Shown piece after piece: positions 8,382 through 16,964 of a stretch of 64,000 nucleotides of DNA. Below the pieces are notes generated by a model. The model made no database searches. It saw nothing but the letters and a program-made list of their open reading frames with translations, and had not been told where the DNA came from. Source of the DNA: Paraburkholderia kururiensis JCM 10599 = LMG 19447 (lineage in GTDB: Bacteria; Pseudomonadota; Gammaproteobacteria; Burkholderiales; Burkholderiaceae); assembly GCF_003986935.1 (NCBI RefSeq), contig NZ_RJZE01000027.1, forward strand, positions 1-64,000, written 5' to 3'. The position numbers were made by a program, and so were the translations under genes. The number at the start of each line of letters is the position of its first letter. Positions within the stretch are counted from its first letter, which is position 1.

Positions 8382-10315
8382 TTTACCGTCCTCTCGATGT
8401 GATTCAGTACGTGCCCATACGGCCCCTCCTTTACGAAAGCATACAGCGCCAAGTTGAACAGCATTGCAGGAGCATGGAACGTGTTAAACGCATCTGGATT
8501 TTCCCGCGCGAGGCGTTGCCACGATCCTTGGTAGTACCGGCGCTTACGTACGAGTTCCTCAAGCCGGAACTCGTCGAGCTCGATTCGCTGGTTCTCGCAT
8601 CCCTGGCCAATGTGGCAACGGCGACCATCACATATTGCCCCGTAAAGATATTCGGGATCAGGGGGCGCTGCCGGGTCGGTACATGACGTTCCATCGCCAA
8701 CGGGCGTCATAATATTCAGGTCAACAAGCACCGAGTCATGCCGGAGCTCATATCCGTGCGTTTTCGAAATTTTGAACTTCACGGTATTCTCAAGTCGCCG
8801 CTGAAACTCTAGATTGTTAGCCGCATTAAGTCGACGTGCAAATTCTTGATCGAGATACACCCCAGTCGTCGCAATTGTTTTGTGGCCCGCGATTCGGCGG
8901 CTTTCCTCCGGATTTTTGACAGAGATCGCCTCTGCAAGAATCACCTGCGCACGAATTTGCTCAAATGAAAAGCGTGGAAAACCATGCTGATCACAAAAAT
9001 CATAAAGCGCTCGCTGAAATCCGATATATTGTTTTTTATATTCAAAAAATTCGGCACTAGAGTAACAAAACCATAACCCCGTCTCAGATGGGCCGACTCG
9101 ACCCAATTTCATCAACCCAGCAAGATTCCAAAGAAGGAGATCCAGCACCTCAATACCAAAACGATGAGTTTTGTCTATAAAAATAGAAGGCGTATCGTCA
9201 TCTGTTTTAGACTTAAATCCCTGTATTTCATACGCTTCACGTGATCGATGGATCCTATCGCTGGTCATCGCGACCAACGAATGCATATTCCAACCCGTGT
9301 AAATCATCAACAAAACAAACGCGGCCATTAGCTCCTCTGGGTGCATCCTCTCCGGGAGAAAGATGGCTTTGTATCCTTGATTTGTTTTAAATTTCCCAGG
9401 AGCCCCATATATACTCCGAAGCGCTGGAACTGCTCCGATAAAAGTGTAGGTCCCCGCGGCATCGATATGGGCCAAGCCGTATGATTTAGCTCTCTTTACA
9501 TAACCACCAATCAGTTCGACTGGGCGGAGGCCACAAAGCGCTTTACGCACCCAGCCTGAAACGTGTTTTCCGTTAAGCACCGCCAAATCAAAAGCGCGAT
9601 TTACGACCTCGAACTCTGAGATGACGCACTCGGATAGCGAATTTAGATCAGCACGAATTCCCGCCCAAAAAGTCAGATCAGCAATGCACGCATCGATTAT
9701 CCTCTCGAGGTCCAAGAAAATTCTATCCCGGGCCTTGCGCTCCAAGTCCCTGACCGTACTGTGCGATATAGCGTCAATCGGAACCCTCCCTAAAGGACCG
9801 CCCACGAGGCCGATTAGGTCGCTAACGATTGGCCGTGGCCGACTCCGCGAGCTATGGGCGCGGAACACGACTGTCTCACGCGAAACGGGGCCGTCAAATT
9901 CGTTCTCTTTCCCGTACTCGAGAACCCTTTGGCGAAACGCTGCGCTGGCCCTCTCGCGGTGCTTCTTCGACCCGTGGAATGATGAGGGTTCGGCGCGCTG
10001 GACCAATTCAAACAACCTACTTATGTCGTGTCGCGTAACGCAGGCCGCATTGGCAAGAAGTATCGGTCGTGCCAGTTCAATAGACAGAGCATGATTGAGC
10101 CCCCTTTTGAACAGCATCATCTCCACATGTCCGTATGCACGAACGTGGGACCGCGCCGCAAGTCTTGCGATGAGGTTCAGAACCCAACTGCCGCACAACG
10201 GTTCGCGCTGTAAGTCGTCGAAGTTTACGGCGGAGTTGTATTGGCGCGAATAACGCCTGTAGACGGTTGAAATGCTCAAACTTTTGCCGGTTGGCACTGT
10301 GCTCGAGGTAGGCAT
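8378..10315 (-). CDS. Degenerate tyrosine recombinase, first gene of the module
   Basis: A 645-residue protein whose C-terminal half has the shape of a tyrosine recombinase but lacks key residues. The box-I region reads IYTGWNMHSL, with Asn343 where the catalytic Arg should be. The HxxR position is EQIR (452-455), with Glu instead of His. The GHK motif (His478) and a Tyr in TTGVYLD (Tyr487) are kept. A Cys-rich tail (545, 562, 567, 573) resembles that of the next gene. The ribosome site GGGAG lies 6 nt before the ATG at 10315, and the start codon is only 73 bp from the comM junction. It is probably a structural or DNA-recognition subunit rather than an active enzyme. Confidence 0.82.
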   Translation of the reverse strand: MPTSSTVPTGKSLSISTVYRRYSRQYNSAVNFDDLQREPLCGSWVLNLIARLAARSHVRAYGHVEMMLFKRGLNHALSIELARPILLANAACVTRHDISRLFELVQRAEPSSFHGSKKHRERASAAFRQRVLEYGKENEFDGPVSRETVVFRAHSSRSRPRPIVSDLIGLVGGPLGRVPIDAISHSTVRDLERKARDRIFLDLERIIDACIADLTFWAGIRADLNSLSECVISEFEVVNRAFDLAVLNGKHVSGWVRKALCGLRPVELIGGYVKRAKSYGLAHIDAAGTYTFIGAVPALRSIYGAPGKFKTNQGYKAIFLPERMHPEELMAAFVLLMIYTGWNMHSLVAMTSDRIHRSREAYEIQGFKSKTDDDTPSIFIDKTHRFGIEVLDLLLWNLAGLMKLGRVGPSETGLWFCYSSAEFFEYKKQYIGFQRALYDFCDQHGFPRFSFEQIRAQVILAEAISVKNPEESRRIAGHKTIATTGVYLDQEFARRLNAANNLEFQRRLENTVKFKISKTHGYELRHDSVLVDLNIMTPVGDGTSCTDPAAPPDPEYLYGAICDGRRCHIGQGCENQRIELDEFRLEELVRKRRYYQGSWQRLARENPDAFNTFHAPAMLFNLALYAFVKEGPYGHVLNHIERTVK

Positions 10316-10388
10316 ACGAGCTCCCGCAACACATTGATGTGGCTAGAGGATCTTGCTTTACTCAAATCGTCATACTACATTGACCTCG
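10316..10388. other. Right terminal sequence of the integrative element
   Basis: These 73 bp lie between the first recombinase gene and the comM remnant. They contain a perfect short palindrome (CACAT-TG-ATGTG, 10330-10341), and the heptamer ACATTGA occurs at 10331 and again at 10377, directly beside the junction. These are candidate recombinase binding or core sites. The recombinase promoter must also lie here if the genes have their own. The other end of the element is not in the window, so repeats cannot be compared. Confidence 0.5.
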
Positions 10389-11732
10389 ACCGTCAACCTG
10401 GCTCCCGCCGACCTGCCCAAGGAATCGGGGCGCTTCGACTTGCCCGTCGCGCTCGGCATTCTGGCGGCGAGCGGCCAGATTCCTGGGGAATCGCTGGCCG
10501 GGCGCGAATTCGCCGGGGAACTCTCGCTTACCGGCGCGCTGAGGCCCATGCGCGGCGCGTTCGCGATGGCATGCGGCACCGCGCGCGGCAGCGCCAATGC
10601 CGAGGGCCGGACGCCCGAACTCTACCTGCCTGCGGCAAACGCGGCCGAAGCCGCCCTCGTACCGGGCGTCGCAGTATTCGGAGCCGCGGACCTGCCGTCG
10701 CTCTGCGCACACCTGGCTGGAGCGGCCGACGCCCACCTTTCCCCCGTCGATACGCCGATGCTGCCCGATACGCCTTGCCGCGCCGTACCCGACATGGCCG
10801 ACGTGATCGGCCAGCGGGGCGCGCGACGCGCGCTCGAAGTGGCCGCTGCGGGCGGCCACCATATGTTGATGATCGGGCCGCCCGGGGCCGGCAAATCGAT
10901 GCTGGCCGCACGCTTGCCGGGACTCCTGCCGCCCATGACGGACGAAGAAGCGCTCAGTTCGGCCGCCCTGATGTCGTCGAGCATGGTCGGCTTCTCACCG
11001 CAGCAATGGCGACAGCGCCCGTTTCGCGCACCACATCACTCGTCGAGCGCGGCAGCGCTCGTGGGAGGACGCAATCCACCGCAGCCCGGCGAAATTACGC
11101 TCGCGCACCTCGGCGTGCTCTTCCTGGATGAACTGCCCGAATTCGATCGTCACGTGCTGGAGACACTGCGCGAGCCGCTCGAAGCCGGCCGCATCACGAT
11201 CTCGCGCGCCGCGCTGCAGGCAGATTTCCCCGCCGCCTGTCAGCTCGTGGCGGCCATGAATCCTTGCCCCTGCGGCTGGCGCGGCGATCCCGGCGGCCGG
11301 TGCCGCTGCACGCCGGACGGCGCCGCGCGCTACATGCGCAAGCTCTCGGGGCCGCTTCTGGACCGCATCGACATCCAGATCGAGATTCCCGCCCTCAGCG
11401 CGGCCGAACTTGCTGGCCGCGCCGCCGCGCCAGGCGAGCCGAGCGGCGCGATTGCCGCGCGCGTCGGCGCTGCACGCGAGCGCCAGTTGGCTCGACAGGG
11501 GAAGACCAATCGCGAACTGGCGGGGCGGGAGGTAGACGAGGTGTGCGAAACGGACGCGGACGGCGAAGCGCTGTTGCGGGAAGCGGGCGAGCGCTTTGGC
11601 TGGTCGGCGCGGGCGTACTACCGCGTGTTGAAGGTCGCGCGCACGATTGGCGATCTGGCCGGTGCCAATCGGCTTGCTGCCGCGCACGTCGCCGAAGCCA
11701 TCCAGTATCGGCGCACCGCGCTATCCGTATGA
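10389..11732 (+). pseudogene. comM: comM (YifB-type Mg-chelatase-like ATPase), 3' part only
   Basis: ComM is a hexameric helicase that promotes branch migration during natural transformation. Family homology starts exactly at 10389 (T-V-N-L-A-P-A-D-L-P-K-E-S-G), the end of the region preceding the first conserved block; roughly the first 60 codons are missing. The remainder is intact: a Walker A (GPPGAGKSM, near 10878), a Walker B-like LFLDELPEF (near 11122), the Cys-rich NPCPCGWRGDPGGRC finger and the C-terminal Mg-chelatase domain. An ATG 12 codons upstream at 10353 lies in element DNA and would add a foreign N-terminus. Without the N-terminal domain the protein is probably non-functional, which would lower chromosomal transformation. 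Confidence 0.9.
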
Positions 11733-12073
11733 AGGCAAAAAGCGCGTGTCAAGACTTGACTTATGCACAAATATGACTAGTGGCCGACGCGGAACAAGAT
11801 TTCCGGCAATTCATCGAACGGCGCGACGAAACTCATTGATTCTATTGGATTTTCGTCCACGCCCCGATTTGCTTGCAAACTGACAGAAAGCCCACGGGAC
11901 GGGCCTTTCAGCGAATTTCGGCCAAGTTCTCAACAGAGTTATCCACATCGAGTCCGGAACACGGAAAAATCCTCGTGAAATCCGTGCATTAGCGTACAAA
12001 GCTGCCAAGGAACCTTCATTTAACATATTGGTCTCCGGCATCTTCATACGGACTTCGGCGCCCCGTTTAGTGA
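11733..12073. other. Intergenic region with two DnaA-box-like nonamers
   Basis: About 340 bp with no supported gene. It contains TTATGCACA at 11761-11769 and TTATCCACA at 11939-11947, both matching the DnaA-box consensus TTATNCACA. A short minus-strand frame (11811-12047) has no recognisable product. Isolated boxes of this type are common in chromosomes, and there is no other sign of an origin. Confidence 0.4.
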
Positions 12074-12652
12074 TCAGTACAGCTTGAACGACCCGAAAAA
12101 CTGATCGATCTGTTCCGGCGCCGGCTCCTTGCTGGCGATCACCGCCGCCTGGTACACGTGCGTTCCCTTGGCCACCAGCCGTACATGAATCATTCGCGGC
12201 TCCTGTTTCGGCCCGGCTTTCCCGCTCAAGGTCATTTCGAAGCCCGGCACGGCGCCGCCTGCTGCAAGCGGAATCTGCACCGCCCGGCCGCTCGGCTGCG
12301 CGCCCACGTTGCGGGCCATCCCGTCGCGCAGGAAGTCGAGCACCTTCTGCTGTAGCTGCGGGTCGCCGCTCGGCAAAGTGAGTGTGCCGACCGCGAAGAC
12401 GACGTGATCGGCCTCGGCGGTCTGCATGTGCATCTGCATGGGCGTACCGTCGATGTCTACGCGACGGTCATCGGTACCCGGTCGGGCCGGCAAGTCCACC
12501 GTGTAGCCGCTGTCGTTGTTCATCACCGTGCGCCAGTCGTAGGTGGGCGTGCACGCCAGCAGCGCGGTCGCAGCCAGCCCGCCACACGCCAGCCGCAGGA
12601 ACTGCTCCAGTGTGGCGCGCGCTGCCAGGCGGAAGTTGCGGCCAGTCGACAA
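12074..12652 (-). CDS. Conserved lipoprotein of unknown function
   Basis: The protein carries a lipobox (A-L-L-A-C, Cys followed by T-P-T-Y-D-W-R) and a mature part of about 155 residues ending in Q-I-D-Q-F-F-G-S-F-K-L-Y, a compact domain seen in small Burkholderia lipoproteins that I cannot name. The open frame extends to an ATG at 12787, but that would put about 75 residues before the lipobox, far too long for a signal peptide. I therefore favour the TTG at 12652, giving about 192 residues; this start is uncertain. It is divergent from a TlpA-like thioredoxin gene. Confidence 0.65.
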   Translation of the reverse strand: MSTGRNFRLAARATLEQFLRLACGGLAATALLACTPTYDWRTVMNNDSGYTVDLPARPGTDDRRVDIDGTPMQMHMQTAEADHVVFAVGTLTLPSGDPQLQQKVLDFLRDGMARNVGAQPSGRAVQIPLAAGGAVPGFEMTLSGKAGPKQEPRMIHVRLVAKGTHVYQAAVIASKEPAPEQIDQFFGSFKLY

Positions 12653-12889
12653 CGCGCCGTGTTTCGCGCCGGTCGGACACAATTTCGTTTGCGACAGAGG
12701 GAAGCGGGATGAAAACAGCCGGAAAGCAAAGAGAAATACGGTACGGAACATGAGACGCATAAAAGGTACGGGAAGCCGGAATGGCATTATCCGTCGCCGC
12801 TCGGCATTCTGCCGCAGTCGCCGATTGCCGCTAGAATAAGCAGGTTAATCGCGTTGAGCGCCGGGTCGCGGCGAACCGAGGTTCCATCC

Positions 12890-13414
12890 ATGAATCAATC
12901 ATCTGTTTCCACTCGTCGCGCCAGCCCGGTGCGGTACATCGCGGCGGCGGTTGTCGCGGGCGCTATTGCCGTTGCAGGCTATTTCGCCTTCAACGGCCAG
13001 CAGCACGCACCCGACGCAACCTTTACGCTGCTGTCCGGCCAGAAGGTCTCCACGTCCGAACTGAAGGGCAAGGTCTATCTCGTGAATTTCTGGGCGACGA
13101 GCTGCACGACGTGCATGCACGAAATGCCGCAGATGGTCCAGACGTACAACCGCTTCAAGAGCCAGGGACTGGAATTCGTTGCCGTGGCGATGAACTACGA
13201 CGCGCCGATGTACGTCGCCAACTACGCCGAAACGCGCAAGCTGCCGTTCAAGGTAGCGCTCGACGACGGCTCCGCCGCCAGGCAGTTCGGTAACGTGCAA
13301 CTCACACCGACCACGTTCGTAATCGACCGCAACGGCAAGATCCTGAAGCGCTATGTCGGTGAACCGCAGTTCGCGGAACTCGACCAGCTGCTGCAACAAG
13401 CGCTGAGTACCTGA
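12890..13414 (+). CDS. TlpA/ResA-family membrane-anchored thioredoxin
   Basis: A 174-residue protein with an N-terminal membrane anchor (about residues 14-36, starting R-Y-I-A-A-A-V-V-A-G) followed by an AhpC/TSA-Redoxin thioredoxin fold. The active site is W-A-T-S-C-T-T-C-M-H-E-M-P (CxxC), and the cis-Pro loop is in Q-L-T-P-T-T-F-V-I-D. It probably reduces disulfides in the periplasm, for example in cytochrome c maturation or for a peroxidase-type role. The start at 12890 has a GAGG about 8 nt upstream. A strong shared terminator separates it from the convergent dctD. Confidence 0.88.
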   Translation: MNQSSVSTRRASPVRYIAAAVVAGAIAVAGYFAFNGQQHAPDATFTLLSGQKVSTSELKGKVYLVNFWATSCTTCMHEMPQMVQTYNRFKSQGLEFVAVAMNYDAPMYVANYAETRKLPFKVALDDGSAARQFGNVQLTPTTFVIDRNGKILKRYVGEPQFAELDQLLQQALST

Positions 13415-13490
13415 GACGCCGAGGCGTCTGCATGCGGCGGCTTGCGACAGAACGCTGCCACTCCATAATCAAAGACGAACAAAACGCTTT

Positions 13491-13529
13491 AACGAAAGCG
13501 CCGGCCCCGCAGGCCGGCGCTTTCGTTTT
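13491..13529. terminator. Bidirectional terminator between the thioredoxin gene and dctD
   Basis: A perfect 16-bp stem (13491-13506 pairing with 13512-13527) with a five-base loop, flanked by A-rich sequence on the left and T4 on the right. It lies between two convergent genes and should stop transcription from both. Confidence 0.88.
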
Positions 13530-13532
13530 CCG

Positions 13533-14912
13533 TCACCCGCCGCGCTCGGTTTCCGCACGAGCCGCCAGCCCGTATCGCTTGATCTTCTCGTAGAGCGTCG
13601 CCTTGCCAAGCTGCAAGCGGTCCGCCGCAGCCGCTACCGCGCCGCCGCACTGCGCGAGCGCATCGGCAATCACCGCGCGCTCGAACTGCTCTACTCGCTC
13701 CTTGAGCGACAGCGCGTCGGCCTCGCCGCCCGACGCGGCGAATGAATCCTCGCTCACGCCCAGCACGTAGCGCTCCGCGGCGTTGCGCACTTCGCGCACG
13801 TTGCCCGGCCAGTCGCGCTGCATCAGCGCGAGACGCTGGCGCTCCGTCAGAATGGGCGCGGGCCGCTCGTAGCGCACGGCGGCTTCCAGCAGGAAGTGCT
13901 CGAAGAGCGGCACGATATCTTCGCGACGTTCCGCAAGGGGCGGCAGCGAAATCGTCACCACGTTGAGGCGGTACAGCAGGTCGCGGCGGAAGGTGCCGGC
14001 GGCCACCAGCTCCAGCATGTCGCCCTTGGCCGCCGCCACCACCCGCAGATTCACGCGAATCGACTGGTTCGAGCCGAGCCGCTCCAGCACGCCGTCCTGC
14101 AACACGCGCAAGAGTTTCACTTGAAGCGAAAGTGGCATGCTCTCGATCTCGTCGAGAAACAGCGTGCCGCCCGATGCGTGCTCGAGCTTGCCGATGCGCC
14201 GTTTGGCGGCGCCCGTGAAGGCGCCGGGCTCGTAGCCGAACATCTCCGATTCGAACATCGGCTCGGGCAGCGCGCCGCAATTCACGGCGATGAAGGGCTT
14301 GTCCTTGCGCGGCGACATCTCGTGCAGGCTGCGCGCGACGAGTTCCTTGCCCGCACCCGTGTCGCCGTTGATGAGCACGGATGCGTCCGTCGGCGCGACG
14401 TTGGCAATGAGCCGGCGCACTTGCTCCATGGCCGGACTGCGACCGATGATGCGCGGCGCCACGGCGTTCTGCCCCGCCAGTTCGCGGCGCAGCGCCAGGT
14501 TTTCGAGCATCAGGTTGCGCCGCTCCAGCGCGCGGCGCACCGTCTCGGTCAACCGTTCCGAAGGAAACGGCTTTTCGATGAAGTCGTACGCGCCATCGCG
14601 CATCGCCTGCACGGCCATTGAAATGTCGCCGTGACCGGTGACGAGAATCACGGGCACGTCGGGCGCGCGCTCGTGGCAATGGGCGAGCAGGTCGAGCCCG
14701 CTTGCTCCGGGTAGCCGGATGTCGCTCACGATCGCGCCGGAAAAATCCGCGCTGATCGCGCCCATCGCCTCTTCCGCGGACGCATAGCCGACCACGTCGA
14801 AGCCCGCCAGTTGCAGGCTTTGCATGCCGGCGCGGCGCACGAGCTCGTCGTCCTCGATATAGAGCACCTGCAAACCTTCTTTCACCATGATTCGTTCGCT
14901 ATCCTGATTCAT
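13533..14912 (-). CDS. dctD: DctD, sigma-54-dependent response regulator for C4-dicarboxylate uptake
   Basis: A 459-residue NtrC-family activator. Domains in order: receiver (about 12-130, acidic IEDDE, phospho-acceptor Asp in IVSDIRLPG, Lys in EKPF), AAA+ sigma-54 interaction domain (about 160-385, Walker A GDTGAGKE, the sigma-54-contacting GAFTGA loop, Walker [12 protein letters not shown]) and a Fis-type helix-turn-helix at the C-terminus ([12 protein letters not shown]). Its ATG overlaps the dctB stop codon (ATGA at 14909-14912), so both are translated together. Phosphorylated by DctB, it should activate the sigma-54 promoter of dctA. Confidence 0.93.
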   Translation of the reverse strand: MNQDSERIMVKEGLQVLYIEDDELVRRAGMQSLQLAGFDVVGYASAEEAMGAISADFSGAIVSDIRLPGASGLDLLAHCHERAPDVPVILVTGHGDISMAVQAMRDGAYDFIEKPFPSERLTETVRRALERRNLMLENLALRRELAGQNAVAPRIIGRSPAMEQVRRLIANVAPTDASVLINGDTGAGKELVARSLHEMSPRKDKPFIAVNCGALPEPMFESEMFGYEPGAFTGAAKRRIGKLEHASGGTLFLDEIESMPLSLQVKLLRVLQDGVLERLGSNQSIRVNLRVVAAAKGDMLELVAAGTFRRDLLYRLNVVTISLPPLAERREDIVPLFEHFLLEAAVRYERPAPILTERQRLALMQRDWPGNVREVRNAAERYVLGVSEDSFAASGGEADALSLKERVEQFERAVIADALAQCGGAVAAAADRLQLGKATLYEKIKRYGLAARAETERGG

Positions 14913-16960
14913 GAGCTCGCCGTGAGCGCGGGCTTCGGCACGGCGGCGCGCGGCAGCGTGAGCACGAAGAGCGCGCCGCCGGGGCCGTCTGTCGCGTTTT
15001 GTGCAGTGAGCGAGCCGCCGGAGTCGCGAGCAATCGACGAAGAAATCGCAAGGCCGAGTCCCAGCCCTTGCCCCATCTCCTTGGTCGTGAAGAACGGCTC
15101 GAAGAGGCGCGGCAGCACGTCCTCCGGAATGCCCGGGCCGTTGTCGCGCACGGAGAGCGCGACCGTCTCGGGCTGGCTTGCGTCGATGCATACCTCGATG
15201 CGCGGGTGCGGCATGCCCGCCACCGCGTCCAGCGCGTTGCCAATCAGATTGATCAGCACCTGCTCGAGACGCAGGTCGTCGCATTGAGCAACAAGCGAAA
15301 CGCTTTCGTCGACGCCTTCGGCATTGAGGTCGAACGGGCGGCGAACCGGCGCGGCGGTGCCCGCGCCCGCGTCAGCCTCAGCGTCGGCCTCGGGGGCCTC
15401 GATCAGCCTCACGTCCAGCTCCACCTGTTCGAGCCGTTTCTGCAAAACGGACAACGCATTGCGCAGCGCCCTCGCCACCGGCGCCCGCGCGCTGCGCGGC
15501 CGCGCCCGCCCGACGAACAGCTTCAGCTGATTCGTGATCTTGCCCATGCGTTCGGTGAGCGACGCGATCGCGAACAGATTCTCGCGAGCCGAACCGTAAT
15601 CACCGCGTTCGAGCAGCAGGCGCGTGTTGTCCGAGAAAGTGCGCAGCGCCGCGAGCGGCTGGTTGAGTTCGTGCGTGATGCCGGCGGCCATCTGGCCAAG
15701 CGCGGCGAGCTTGCTGGCCTGCACGAGTTCGTCGTGCGCGGCACGCAATTCCTGCTCGGCGCGCGTGCGCTCCGAGACTTCTTTCTTGAGCTGTTCGTTG
15801 GCCTGCGAGAGGTCGACGGTGCGCTCTGCCACGCGTTCGTTGAGCTCCGCATACGCCTTTTGCAGCAGCGCGCGGCTGCGCATCACCTCGCGCACGCGCG
15901 CGCGGCGCATGCGCCAGTAGAACGCGAGCAGGCACAGCGACACATAGCCGAAGCCAGTCACGACGGTGGCATTGCGGGCGTCGGCGTCGACGGCATCGAC
16001 CGGCGACATCGTGACCAGATGCCAGTCCGGCTCGCCCACGGCCCGGCGCGTGGCGAGGTAGCGGACGGCGCCGCGTCCGCCACCTACGCGCACGATGCGC
16101 GCATCGCCTTCGAGCACCTGCTGCACGGTGACCGGCAGCGGCGTGATGTCCTGCTGTGCGTACTGGCGGGTCTGATAGATCGAATCGGCCACGGCGCCGG
16201 AGAGCGGCCGCACGGTATGGTATTTCCACGTCGGAACCGAGGACAGGAAGATCACGCCGTGGTCGTCGGTGACGAAGAGTGGCTCGGACACATCCGTGCC
16301 CGGAAACCATTCGAGATTCAGCTTGACGACCGCGACGCCCACGATACGGCCATCGCGCAGCACCGGCTGCGAAATGTAGTACCCCGGATCATGCGAGATC
16401 GTACCGATGCCGAAGAAACGGCCCACGCCGCCTTTGATTGCATCGATGAAATACGGCCGGAAGCGATATTCCACGCCGGCGAAGCTGTCCGGCTGCTGCC
16501 AGTTGCTGGCGGCCACGCAGAGACCATCCGCGCGAATGATGTAGGTGGTGGTGGCCCGCGCGTGGCGGTTCACATCTTCGAGGTAGCGGTTCGCGCGCGC
16601 GACGAGCGCGGGTCCGGGGTTCGGCGTGACGAGCGCCTCCTGCACGGCGGGATGGCCGGCCACCAGATACGGCAGCGATTCGTAGCGCTCCAGCGTGCTC
16701 TTGAGCGCGCTGGTAAGGCGATCGCCGCGCACGGCAGCGTTGCGCCGCAGGTTGTCGATGCCGTGCTGCCACGCAACCGTCCACGTGAGCGCGCACGCTG
16801 CGGCGAGCCCGGCGAGAAGCGCGAAGAGGATCAGCAGGCGGCGCGTCACGGCAGCGGATTCCAGAGGGTGATACCCGCCCATTGTGGCATATCCGGACAC
16901 GCCGCCCGAGGCGTGCTGCGCGGGCGCCGCGGCCATCCGGCACGGCGCCGCGTCATGCAT
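14909..16960 (-). CDS. dctB: DctB, C4-dicarboxylate sensor histidine kinase
   Basis: A membrane sensor kinase of about 683 residues. A first membrane helix (L-L-I-L-F-A-L-L-A-G) is followed by a large periplasmic double-Cache sensor, a second membrane helix near V-S-L-C-L-L-A-F-Y-W, a coiled-coil linker, a HisKA domain (GQMAAGITHELNQP, phospho-His in HELNQP) and a HATPase domain (NLIGNALDA, DNGPGIP, GLGLGLAI). The chosen ATG at 16960 lies just after the dctA stop, with GGAG 9 nt upstream; an ATG at 16882 is an alternative. It senses external succinate, fumarate or malate and phosphorylates DctD. Confidence 0.92.
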   Translation of the reverse strand: MHDAAPCRMAAAPAQHASGGVSGYATMGGYHPLESAAVTRRLLILFALLAGLAAACALTWTVAWQHGIDNLRRNAAVRGDRLTSALKSTLERYESLPYLVAGHPAVQEALVTPNPGPALVARANRYLEDVNRHARATTTYIIRADGLCVAASNWQQPDSFAGVEYRFRPYFIDAIKGGVGRFFGIGTISHDPGYYISQPVLRDGRIVGVAVVKLNLEWFPGTDVSEPLFVTDDHGVIFLSSVPTWKYHTVRPLSGAVADSIYQTRQYAQQDITPLPVTVQQVLEGDARIVRVGGGRGAVRYLATRRAVGEPDWHLVTMSPVDAVDADARNATVVTGFGYVSLCLLAFYWRMRRARVREVMRSRALLQKAYAELNERVAERTVDLSQANEQLKKEVSERTRAEQELRAAHDELVQASKLAALGQMAAGITHELNQPLAALRTFSDNTRLLLERGDYGSARENLFAIASLTERMGKITNQLKLFVGRARPRSARAPVARALRNALSVLQKRLEQVELDVRLIEAPEADAEADAGAGTAAPVRRPFDLNAEGVDESVSLVAQCDDLRLEQVLINLIGNALDAVAGMPHPRIEVCIDASQPETVALSVRDNGPGIPEDVLPRLFEPFFTTKEMGQGLGLGLAISSSIARDSGGSLTAQNATDGPGGALFVLTLPRAAVPKPALTASS

Positions 16961-16964
16961 CGCA

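Larger units (their letters stand above)
1..10388. mobile_element. Integrative element (partial) inserted in comM
   Basis: Everything left of 10388 appears foreign. At 10389 the sequence switches abruptly into the middle of comM (codons reading T-V-N-L-A-P-A-D-L), and no comM 5' part is present in the window. The block carries three tyrosine recombinase genes plus a coiled-coil gene next to the junction, two secreted cargo proteins, and IS debris. Its base composition is visibly more A+T-rich than the DNA to the right. The left boundary is not visible, so coordinate 1 is only the window edge. Acinetobacter AbaR islands are known to insert at the corresponding conserved point of comM, but they use Tn7-like tni genes, which are absent here. 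The assignment as one element is inferred from position and composition. Confidence 0.75.

Noticed and set aside
4119-10315. Assignment as a RIT element or Tn554
   Set aside because: RIT elements have three similar-sized recombinases, and Tn554 has two recombinases plus a smaller TnpC; here there are three recombinases of very different size plus a coiled-coil gene, so no exact match can be claimed without a search.
11811-12047. A 78-residue minus-strand frame after comM
   Set aside because: No ribosome site, no family resemblance, and placed in an ordinary intergenic stretch.
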